Source: Hydrogenimonas sp. (GTDB lineage Bacteria; Campylobacterota; Campylobacteria; Campylobacterales; Hydrogenimonadaceae). Taken from it: a stretch of 64,000 nt of DNA. The first letter of the stretch is position 1; each line of letters begins with the position of its first letter. Position numbers and translations under genes: made by a program. This document shows positions 53,095 through 60,637 of this stretch, one piece after another. The DNA is taken from the NCBI GenBank assembly GCA_003945285.1, contig AP019005.1:124001-188000 (forward strand), given 5' to 3'. Below the pieces are notes generated by a model. It did no database searches, had not been told where the DNA came from, and saw nothing but the letters and a program-made list of their open reading frames with translations.

Positions 53095-53574
53095 CTAATT
53101 GTCGACAAGCCTGAAGATACCTGTGGTACTGTTGTACTCCCAGTAGTCGTTTCCGTCAGGTTTCCCGGCGATATCCGGTGACGCGGCTTTCACACCGTTG
53201 TTGGAAGCGGGCCCCCTGTAGTATCCGTCCGCACCCTTTACCCACTTCACACTTTTTCCGTTTTTGAGTATCTTGTCCAGAGGAGAGGTGTCGCTGCTGC
53301 CGAGTGTAAGAGGGTAGCCGCTGGCAGAGTCAAACTGTGAGGCGTCAGAAGGATCTATGTTGAAGCCGCAGGTAAATGAGCCCTCGTTTATTATCCACTC
53401 GCCGTGGCAGGCATCTATGGCGGTCTGTACCGATGCGGCGGTGGAGAGTTCGGAAGTTATTTTCGCATTGTCACGCATTCCCAGAAACTTGGGAACCGCG
53501 ACGCCGCCGAGCACTCCTATGAGCAGAATGACGAATATAAGCTCGATAAGCGTGAAGGCGGCTCTATTTTTCAT
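53095..53574 (-). CDS. Type IV major-pilin-like protein (MshA type)
   Basis: 159 residues with prepilin signal (cleavage before FTLIELIFVILLIGVLGGVA; Ala at -1, Glu5) and a globular domain with one likely disulfide (DACHGEW, SFTCGFN). Its length and Gly/Ser-rich composition are those of major pilins. It is read leftward, convergent with the assembly genes, 4 bp after a second pilin gene. Confidence 0.87.
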   Translation of the reverse strand: MKNRAAFTLIELIFVILLIGVLGGVAVPKFLGMRDNAKITSELSTAASVQTAIDACHGEWIINEGSFTCGFNIDPSDASQFDSASGYPLTLGSSDTSPLDKILKNGKSVKWVKGADGYYRGPASNNGVKAASPDIAGKPDGNDYWEYNSTTGIFRLVDN

Positions 53575-53578
53575 ATCT

Positions 53579-54049
53579 CTACTGAAGATCGATATTTACG
53601 GTATAGACACCGTTGAATGTGGAGTTTGGCGAAACCAGTCTCTTCAGCTTCTGGTACTTGGCGTTTGCAGAATCGTTCACTACGTTTATCGTGGCGGTAA
53701 GCGTAGGAGGATTTTTTGTGTGGTCTATCAGGATGGTAGCGTTCAGTTCACCGTTTTTACCCTTGTACTCCCATGCCGAAGAGGATGCGTTGTACGTGGC
53801 GTTGATGCTCCAGTAGGGAGAGCCTTTCACTTCGAAAATATCCGTGATGTTCGCATCCGTTCCGTTGAGATCGAGTAGATTCAGATATGCCGGCGGAACG
53901 GAAGATACGGCATCCTGTACAACCTTGAATACATTTGTGACTTCGGCGTTCTGTTTCATTCCTTTGTATTTCGGAATCGCGACCCCGGCAAGTATTCCTA
54001 TAACTATGATGACGAAGATAAGTTCGATAAGGGTAAAACCTTTTCTCAT
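53579..54049 (-). CDS. Type IV major-pilin-like protein
   Basis: 156 residues with a perfect prepilin signal (MRKG-FTLIELIFVIIVIGIL) and a globular domain without Cys, rich in Asn/Thr/Ala. With the next gene it forms a two-pilin unit on the opposite strand from the assembly genes. AGGAG six bases before the ATG; the promoter upstream (54050-54110) is not clearly recognisable. Confidence 0.87.
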   Translation of the reverse strand: MRKGFTLIELIFVIIVIGILAGVAIPKYKGMKQNAEVTNVFKVVQDAVSSVPPAYLNLLDLNGTDANITDIFEVKGSPYWSINATYNASSSAWEYKGKNGELNATILIDHTKNPPTLTATINVVNDSANAKYQKLKRLVSPNSTFNGVYTVNIDLQ

Positions 54050-54200
54050 TGGAGACTCCTGTAGTGTGTTTGATGTGAATGTTGTAATACCAATATCGTC
54101 TAAGCGGATTAAAAATTAAGCCCGGATTTTGCAACAGAGCCGCATAAAAATGCCGGACGTTTTGCTTTGGGCACTTGCAAAATCGGTATCAAGAATTGAT

Positions 54201-54225
54201 ACCTGACCTTACGCAAAATTTGTCA
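54201..54225 (+). repeat. Solo left end of a family B repeat
   Basis: ACCTGACCTTACGCAAAATT plus TGTCA matches the left end of family B copies (one mismatch); no right end is found. It lies in the 487-bp gap 54050-54536, whose other content is not recognisable apart from the rpmE promoter. Confidence 0.6.
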
Positions 54226-54443
54226 CTTCCTAAACAGTGAAGAGCAGCTTTAGGGAGGACGTTACGCTTTTTCATAACGCCAGTCAGCAGATTTTCTCTT
54301 TGAAGTGTACAAAGGGAATGCAACCTCTTTCTCAACAACCAGAAAGCGGTCATTTCGGAGATTTCGATACCTTGTCGAGTAGTCAGGCTCTTAAATTTTT
54401 GTTGTGGTGAATGCAGAAATTTGCAAAATTTTTTTATTTAAAG

Positions 54444-54449
54444 TATAAT
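54444..54449 (+). promoter_or_regulatory. Promoter of rpmE (perfect -10 box)
   Basis: TATAAT within an AT-rich stretch (54420-54450), about 90 bp before the rpmE start. No -35 box is evident. Confidence 0.5.
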
Positions 54450-54536
54450 TACGACCCTCCCCCTAACAGCAGCGGTTTGTTATATTTGCAAACCGCTGTC
54501 GTATATGACGCCAAATCAATACATAAGGAAACAGCA

Positions 54537-54740
54537 ATGAAAAAAGGGATCCATCCGGAGTTTGTCGAGTGCAGCGTGACATGCGCGTGCGGAAACCACT
54601 TTACGATACTTTCAAACAAGCCTGAGATGCGCATAGATATCTGCAACGAATGCCATCCGTTCTTCACGGGATCAGAAAAAATCGTCGATGCCACCGGTCG
54701 CGTCGAGAAATTCAAAAGCAAATACAAGCTGGACAAATAA
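54537..54740 (+). CDS. rpmE: 50S ribosomal protein L31 (zinc type)
   Basis: 67 residues starting [22 protein letters not shown], with the zinc-binding Cys in CSVTCACG and CNECHPF. AAGGAAACAGCA precedes the ATG; the longer frame starting at 54411 is not supported. First gene of the conserved block rpmE-rsmI-rlmB. Confidence 0.97.
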   Translation: MKKGIHPEFVECSVTCACGNHFTILSNKPEMRIDICNECHPFFTGSEKIVDATGRVEKFKSKYKLDK

Positions 54741-54748
54741 CCAGATAA

Positions 54749-55573
54749 TTGCTTACGCTTCTTCCCACCCCGATAGGAAATATCGAAGATATATCGATAC
54801 GGGCACTGCGGGTGCTGGAGGAGGCCCAGATAGTTCTTTGCGAAGATACAAGGGTCGCAAAGAGGCTCCTCAGACTGCTTGAAGAGCGGCACGGGCTCAC
54901 CGTAAAAGCGGAAAAATTCATCTCTCTCCACAGCCATAACGAAGATAGGGTTCTCTCCTCCCTCGGAGCCGGTTTTTTTGAAAAGAGCGTCGTATATATG
55001 AGCGATGCTGGAATGCCGTGTATAAGTGACCCCGGTGCTCTTCTGGTGGAATACTGCCAAAAAAACGGCATTGAGTATACGGTACTTCCGGGACCTACCG
55101 CCTTTGCGACAGCCTATGCCGCCAGCGGTTTTGCATACGGCCGTTTTATCTTCTACGGCTTTCTTCCCCATAAAGGGGCCGAGCGCTCCAGAGAACTTCA
55201 AAAACTGCTCTCTTATGACTACCCTGTCATTTTATACGAGGCACCGCACCGTTTTGAAAAGCTGCTTGCGGAGCTCGAACTGAAAGCGCCCGAAAGAGTG
55301 ATTTTTGCGGCAAAAGAGCTCACCAAGATGCATGAGCGTTTTTTCAAAGGGAGTGCAAGAGAACTCAAAGAGCGCATTACCGGGCCCCTTCTTAAAGGCG
55401 AGTGGGTTGTCATCATCTCGCCCGGAGCGGAAACGGTCCGTGGCACAGCGCTGGATATCTCCGACATAGAGGCCCTGGATCTGCCGCCGAAACAGAAGGC
55501 GAAGCTTCTCTCAAAAATGACGGGACTCAGCGTCAAAGAGTGTTACGAAAAGGTTTTGCCTCCAAAAAAGTGA
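54749..55573 (+). CDS. rsmI: 16S rRNA (cytidine1402-2'-O)-methyltransferase
   Basis: 274 residues with LTLLPTPIGNIEDISIRALRVLEEA, CEDTRVAKRLL, MSDAGMPCISDPGALLV, and FYGFLPHKG, the tetrapyrrole-methylase-type fold of RsmI. It methylates C1402 in the decoding centre. TTG at 54749 is the family's usual start point. Confidence 0.94.
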   Translation: MLTLLPTPIGNIEDISIRALRVLEEAQIVLCEDTRVAKRLLRLLEERHGLTVKAEKFISLHSHNEDRVLSSLGAGFFEKSVVYMSDAGMPCISDPGALLVEYCQKNGIEYTVLPGPTAFATAYAASGFAYGRFIFYGFLPHKGAERSRELQKLLSYDYPVILYEAPHRFEKLLAELELKAPERVIFAAKELTKMHERFFKGSARELKERITGPLLKGEWVVIISPGAETVRGTALDISDIEALDLPPKQKAKLLSKMTGLSVKECYEKVLPPKK

Positions 55574-55636
55574 CCTGAAAGTGACTTCACGTACGGTTTT
55601 TGTAATTTTTCAAACATTTTTGGATAAAATAGGCTT

Positions 55637-56320
55637 ATGATAATTTACGGCAAACAGATTTGCGCAACCCTTATGCGGCGTCATCCTGAATTGATCGAGC
55701 GCTTCATTCTAGCTAAAGAGTTGGATAAAAGAGAGTTCTCCAGGATAAACAGAATGGGCAAACCGATAGAGAGGGTTGACCCGAAGAAGGCGCAGGCGCT
55801 GGCACGAGGTGGAAACCATCAGGGTTGGCTCTGCGAAGTGAAGCCCTATAGATATGCCGATTTTTCAGAGCTTAAAAACGCCGATTTTCTGGTGGTTCTT
55901 GCAGGTCTTACGGATGTCGGGAATATCGGAGCTATCATTCGCACAGCCTACGCCCTTGGTGCCGACGGAGTAATTGCATCGGGGGTGAAGCAGCTGCAGA
56001 GTGAGGCGCTGATACGCACCAGTGCGGGGGCGATGTACGATATGCCTGTCGCTATCGTTCCCAATCTTCTGGATCTGCTCAACGAGCTGAAGCAGAGCGG
56101 CTTTACACTATACGGGGCCACCATGGAGGGTGAACCGGTAGAGGATGTGGAAGTGGAGAGGAAGAGGGTACTGGTGCTCGGAAGCGAAGGGGAGGGAATC
56201 GCCAAACGTGCGCTTCAGAAGATGGACCGGACCGTCTCGGTAAAGATGGCCCGTCCTTTCGATTCGCTGAATGTGAGTGCCGCGGCGGCGATATTAATCT
56301 ACAGGATGGGGCATGCTTGA
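55637..56320 (+). CDS. rlmB: 23S rRNA (guanosine2251-2'-O)-methyltransferase (TrmH/SpoU family)
   Basis: 227 residues with SPOUT motifs: LTDVGNIGAIIRTAYALGADGVI, LVLGSEGEGI, and MARPFDSLNVSAAAAI (SAM-binding knot). An N-terminal substrate-binding segment precedes it (residues 1-75). TAAAAT ends six bases before the ATG and no ribosome site is seen, so the transcript may lack a leader. It overlaps the next gene by eight bases. Confidence 0.93.
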   Translation: MIIYGKQICATLMRRHPELIERFILAKELDKREFSRINRMGKPIERVDPKKAQALARGGNHQGWLCEVKPYRYADFSELKNADFLVVLAGLTDVGNIGAIIRTAYALGADGVIASGVKQLQSEALIRTSAGAMYDMPVAIVPNLLDLLNELKQSGFTLYGATMEGEPVEDVEVERKRVLVLGSEGEGIAKRALQKMDRTVSVKMARPFDSLNVSAAAAILIYRMGHA

Positions 56321-57155
56321 GAAGATATTGAAACAGTACGGGGTAGACAAGGTAAGCGCAAAGACCAAAATAGCGAAAAAGAACCTCGTCAAACTGCGCG
56401 ACAGGGATTTTGAAGGCTTTTCCAAGCCGCAGGCGTTCGGATTTCTATCGATACTTCAGAGAGAGTACGGCGATGAGTGCACAGAGTTGAAGACGGCGCT
56501 CGAGGTATGGTTTACGGAGCAAAAAGGCGGAGAGAAAAAGGAGGAGATCTTTATTTCGGCCGATGAGCGCAAAAGCGAGCCGAAATATAGAGGCGCCATC
56601 GCCGTAATCATCCTGCTGCTGCTCGCCGCAGCCGCCCTCTACTTTTTCCGGGCTGGGGAGAAGCCGGAGAGCGGAGTCAAAAAGGCGGCAGAAACGCACA
56701 CTCCGCTGCCTGCTGCCCAAAATGAGGCTAACGAAAGCGTATCCGCCGCCGCATCGGCTCACGAAGAGAGCCTTGAAGCGGCGAAACCGAAAGTAGAAGA
56801 GGCCGCTGCGCCGGAGAAAGTGGAGGCTGTCCCCGAAAAAGAGCAGAGCGAGCCCAAGCCTTATGTGCCGATGGAGAATCCCGTAATAACACCTGTTGTA
56901 AAGCTATGGTTCGGCATCATCGACCTGGAGAGCAAAAAGAGGGTTGCGAAAACCACAGCAGACCCTTACGAGATAGAGTCGAAAGGAAAGAGGCTGCTCA
57001 TTACGGGGCACGGACGCTTCGAGATAAGCGACTCTTTCGGAAATCTGTTCAAATACAACGATGCGAAAAAGCACTACTTCCTTATTGACGACGGAATGGT
57101 CAAAGAGATTCCCCTCTCCGAGTTCAGACGCCTCAACGGAGGAAAGGTTTGGTAA
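56313..57155 (+). CDS. Membrane-anchored protein with RodZ-like layout
   Basis: 280 residues: a helical N-terminal domain (about 1-72, with KAKIAKKNLVKLRDRDFEGFSK-like residues), a membrane helix (AIAVIILLLLAAAALYFF), a Glu/Ala/Pro-rich linker, and a C-terminal beta domain (VKLWFGIIDLESKKRVAK). This is the layout of RodZ-like proteins that link cell shape to the membrane, though the helix-turn-helix is not obvious. Kept between rlmB and the next gene in this phylum. It overlaps both neighbours. Confidence 0.55.
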   Translation: MLEKILKQYGVDKVSAKTKIAKKNLVKLRDRDFEGFSKPQAFGFLSILQREYGDECTELKTALEVWFTEQKGGEKKEEIFISADERKSEPKYRGAIAVIILLLLAAAALYFFRAGEKPESGVKKAAETHTPLPAAQNEANESVSAAASAHEESLEAAKPKVEEAAAPEKVEAVPEKEQSEPKPYVPMENPVITPVVKLWFGIIDLESKKRVAKTTADPYEIESKGKRLLITGHGRFEISDSFGNLFKYNDAKKHYFLIDDGMVKEIPLSEFRRLNGGKVW

Positions 57156-57970
57156 AAAAGCTCTTTCTATCCCTGCTGTTGTGCTCTTTCCTCTCGGCAA
57201 ATACCGTTCTTCAGAAGGTCCGCTCTCTGCTTGATGAAGAGACCTACAGTTCACACAGCAAACTTATAAGCCTTCTTTTCGAAGATGAGCAGGCCTATAT
57301 GAAGAGTTCGAGTGTAGATATGATAAAGGTGGCCTCCACACTTGAGGAGAACGGCCTTTTGAAGCTTTCACTCCCGGAAGCGGCCCAGGTTGAGCTCACG
57401 TTCGAATATGGAGGCGAAAACCCGCTTCTTTTTATGAAGCTGATTGCCGATACACTCAGGAACATGGGGCTCTCGTTCGTTTTGACGAAAGAGGCCAGGC
57501 TGGATAGGGAGGGGTTCTCCTGGACGGTGATGTTCGAGGCGAAGACGGTGCCCGATCCGGTTCTGCTGGCCAAAAGGGTAGAGAAAAACAGGGCGGAAGT
57601 CACAGACCTGGAGAGGCTGGATGCCGCAAAGTGGCGCTACAGAATCGATACGGCCAACGCGGTTGTGTCCGCAAAACCGATAGCGGCCGGCGAGAGCCTG
57701 AAGGTGGTTCGCCCCATACGCCCCGTATGGATGGAGGTCGGCCGCATAAAGAGGCTGATAATCAGGGAGCTTCCCGGAAGCCACTGGTATCCCGATGTCG
57801 TAGTTTATGATAAAATGCTGCGTATTTTATCCATGAAGCAGCGCGAAACGCGTACGCGCTATCTCAGTCTGAGGCTGCCTTCGGACGCGGCATATGTAAA
57901 AATCAGCGACCGTTTTACGCTGGAAAATCTTCGCAGCGGATTGAAGCTGACCGCAAAAGGTGAAAAGTAG
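57149..57970 (+). CDS. Conserved exported protein of unknown function
   Basis: 273 residues with a signal peptide (LFLSLLLCSFLSANT). The mature part has two alpha-beta halves; the C-terminal one (RTRYLSLRLPSDAAYVKISDRFTLENLRSGLKLTAK) is the best kept. No catalytic motif. It is coupled to the upstream gene (TTG over its stop) and kept in order in relatives, suggesting envelope assembly. Confidence 0.6.
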   Translation: MVKKLFLSLLLCSFLSANTVLQKVRSLLDEETYSSHSKLISLLFEDEQAYMKSSSVDMIKVASTLEENGLLKLSLPEAAQVELTFEYGGENPLLFMKLIADTLRNMGLSFVLTKEARLDREGFSWTVMFEAKTVPDPVLLAKRVEKNRAEVTDLERLDAAKWRYRIDTANAVVSAKPIAAGESLKVVRPIRPVWMEVGRIKRLIIRELPGSHWYPDVVVYDKMLRILSMKQRETRTRYLSLRLPSDAAYVKISDRFTLENLRSGLKLTAKGEK

Positions 57971-57974
57971 AAAT

Positions 57975-59192
57975 ATGTTCGATGAAATAGAGTTTGAAAA
58001 ACTTAAACGGCTTCCGAAATATGTTTTTGCCGAAGTCAACGACCTCAAAATGGCGGCAAGACGCGCCGGAGAGGATGTCATAGACTTCAGTATGGGCAAT
58101 CCTGACGGCCCGCCGTCGAAAAAGATCATAGAGAAGTTGGTGGAGTCCGCCAAAAAGCCCAAAACTCACGGATACTCCGCAAGCAAGGGGATATACAAGC
58201 TGAGGCTTGCGATATGCAACTGGTATGAGCGCAGATACGGTGTCGCCCTCGATCCTGAGACGGAAGCTGTCGCCACGATGGGGAGCAAGGAGGGGTACGT
58301 ACACCTGGTACAGGCTATTACGAACCCGGGCGATACGGCCGTTGTTCCCGACCCTACCTACCCGATACACTCCTACGCTTTCATGCTGGCCGGAGGGGCG
58401 GTCAAAAAGATGGAGCTCGTTTTCAACGAGAGATACGAAGTGGATGAAGATATATTCTTTATCAATCTGAAAAAGGCGCTTGTCGAGTCGGTTCCAAGGC
58501 CGAAATATGTTGTCGTGAACTTCCCGCACAACCCGAGTACAGCCACAGTTACGCCGGCATTCTATGAGAGGCTGGTCGATATGGCAAAAAAGGAGCGCTT
58601 CTACATAATAAGCGACATAGCCTATGCGGACATTACGTTCGACGGTTACAAAACACCCTCCATTCTGGCTGTGGACGGCGCCAAAGATGTTGCTGTGGAG
58701 AGCTATACGCTCTCAAAAAGCTACAACATGGCCGGATGGAGGGTAGGCTTCATAGTCGGAAACCCGAAACTGGTAGGCGCACTTCAGAAGATCAAGAGCT
58801 GGCTCGACTACGGAATGTTCACCCCGATACAGGTCGCCGCCACTATCGCCCTGGACGAACTAGAAGGTGAGGTGGAGAACACTATCGAGAAGTACAGAAA
58901 ACGCAGAGATGTGCTCATAGACGCTTTCGCGAAGGCGGGCTGGCCGATAGAGAAGCCCAATGCAAGCATGTTTGTCTGGGCCAAGCTGCCCAAAGAGGCC
59001 CTGCACCTGGGAAGCCTAGAGTTCTCCAAAAAGCTGCTGACCGAAGCCAAAGTGGCCGTAAGCCCCGGCATAGGTTTCGGAGAATACGGCGACCAATACG
59101 TCCGCATCGCGCTTATCGAGAATGAAAAGCGCATAAGGCAGGCGGCACGGAATATCAAGAAGTACCTAAAGAGTTTAAAGGAGGAGGGCTGA
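57975..59192 (+). CDS. PLP-dependent class I aminotransferase (aspartate/LL-DAP type)
   Basis: 405 residues: MFDEIEFEKLKRLPKYVFAEV, DFSMGNPDGP, FPHNPS, ISDIAYADITFDG, and the PLP-lysine motif SYTLSKSYNMAGWRVGF. It would transfer amino groups between Ala/Asp-type substrates and 2-oxoglutarate; hom follows closely, which fits threonine/methionine/lysine metabolism. ATG at 57975 is used; the in-frame GTG at 57960 lies in the previous gene's tail. Confidence 0.88.
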   Translation: MFDEIEFEKLKRLPKYVFAEVNDLKMAARRAGEDVIDFSMGNPDGPPSKKIIEKLVESAKKPKTHGYSASKGIYKLRLAICNWYERRYGVALDPETEAVATMGSKEGYVHLVQAITNPGDTAVVPDPTYPIHSYAFMLAGGAVKKMELVFNERYEVDEDIFFINLKKALVESVPRPKYVVVNFPHNPSTATVTPAFYERLVDMAKKERFYIISDIAYADITFDGYKTPSILAVDGAKDVAVESYTLSKSYNMAGWRVGFIVGNPKLVGALQKIKSWLDYGMFTPIQVAATIALDELEGEVENTIEKYRKRRDVLIDAFAKAGWPIEKPNASMFVWAKLPKEALHLGSLEFSKKLLTEAKVAVSPGIGFGEYGDQYVRIALIENEKRIRQAARNIKKYLKSLKEEG

Positions 59193-59352
59193 TGCGGAAA
59201 GCTTTTCATAAAGGTGCCGAAGGCGCCGCGGGCCCGCTGCCGAAGCGGACACAGCGTCAGCGCAGCCGGGGCGGCTTGGCCGGTTCGGCGTATCGAAACG
59301 GATAAAAGTGCCGTAGCTGACAAAAAAACAATAATCAAGGCAAAGAGGAAAT

Positions 59353-60615
59353 ATGATCCAGGTAGGAATTATCGGTGTAGGAACCGTCGGCGAGAGTGTG
59401 GCACGGATTCTGCGGGATAACAGAGATATAATCAGTGCCAGGGCGGGAAAAGAGATCGTCGTCAAAAAGGGGGTGGTACGCAATCTCTCCAGATCGAGAG
59501 ATGTGGATATACCCCTGACCGACAATATAGACGAGGTTCTGGAGGACCCTGACATAGATATCGTCGTGGAGCTTATGGGCGGAGTCGAAGAGCCCTATAA
59601 GGTAGTAAGCAGGGCATTAAGAAGCGGTAAGGCCGTTGTAACCGCCAACAAGGCGCTTCTTGCATACCACAGGTACGAACTTCAGGATGTGGCCGGAGAG
59701 ATCCCCTTCGAGTTCGAAGCGAGTGTCGCCGGGGGTATACCGATAATCAAGGCTCTGCGGGAGGGGCTCAGCGCCAACCATATAGAGTCCATCACAGGAA
59801 TAATAAACGGTACGGCAAACTACATTCTGACCAAAATGATGAACGAGAAGGTGGATTTCGAACCGGTTTTGAAAGAGGCGCAGGAGCTCGGCTATGCTGA
59901 GGCAGACCCCACCTTCGATATCGGCGGTTTCGATGCCGCGCACAAGCTGCTTATCCTGGCCTCCATAGCCTACGGTATAGATGCGAAGCCGGAAGATATA
60001 CTTATTGAGGGTATAGAGCAGGTTACCCAGGCGGATATCTGTTTCGCGAAAGAGTTCGGATATACGATAAAACTTCTGGGAATAGCCAAGAAGGTGGGAG
60101 AGTTCGTAGAGCTTCGGGTGCACCCGGCTCTCGTTCCAAAGAGCCGTATGATCGCGAAGGTCGACGGAGTCATGAACGGTGTCAGCGTCATAGGCGACAA
60201 GGTGGGCGAGACGATGTACTACGGTCCCGGTGCCGGAGGGGACGCTACGGCGAGTGCCGTCATAAGCGATATAATAGCTATAGCCAGAGGGGGTAAGAGT
60301 TCACCTATGCTCGGTTTCAAGAGACCGCTCGAGAGCGGGTTGAGACTGCTTGGCAGGGAGTCGGTGGTCAGCAAATACTATATTCGCCTGGAGGTGGAGG
60401 ACAGACCCGGTGTACTCGCCAAGGTAAGTCGAGTTATGGGTGAAGAGAATATCTCTATAGAGACGATGCTGCAAAAACCGGGAAGCGGTGAGTCGGCTTC
60501 GCTGCTTCTTGCGACGCATCTGTGCAAAGAGAGCTCTATGCAGGAGGCTCTGAAGCGTCTTTTCGAACTGGAGAGCGTAAGAGAGCGGCCGGTTATGATT
60601 AGAATGGAAGAGTGA
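59353..60615 (+). CDS. hom: Homoserine dehydrogenase with ACT domain
   Basis: 420 residues: NAD(P)-binding IGVGTVGESVARIL, GIINGTANYILTKM, EAQELGYAEADPTFDI and DAAHKLLILAS in the catalytic domain, and a C-terminal ACT domain (YYIRLEVEDRPGVLAKVSRVMG) for threonine feedback control. It reduces aspartate semialdehyde to homoserine. The 160-bp gap before it is GC-rich with no gene. Confidence 0.96.
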   Translation: MIQVGIIGVGTVGESVARILRDNRDIISARAGKEIVVKKGVVRNLSRSRDVDIPLTDNIDEVLEDPDIDIVVELMGGVEEPYKVVSRALRSGKAVVTANKALLAYHRYELQDVAGEIPFEFEASVAGGIPIIKALREGLSANHIESITGIINGTANYILTKMMNEKVDFEPVLKEAQELGYAEADPTFDIGGFDAAHKLLILASIAYGIDAKPEDILIEGIEQVTQADICFAKEFGYTIKLLGIAKKVGEFVELRVHPALVPKSRMIAKVDGVMNGVSVIGDKVGETMYYGPGAGGDATASAVISDIIAIARGGKSSPMLGFKRPLESGLRLLGRESVVSKYYIRLEVEDRPGVLAKVSRVMGEENISIETMLQKPGSGESASLLLATHLCKESSMQEALKRLFELESVRERPVMIRMEE

Positions 60616-60637
60616 GAGTTTCAGGGGGAGGTGCGGT

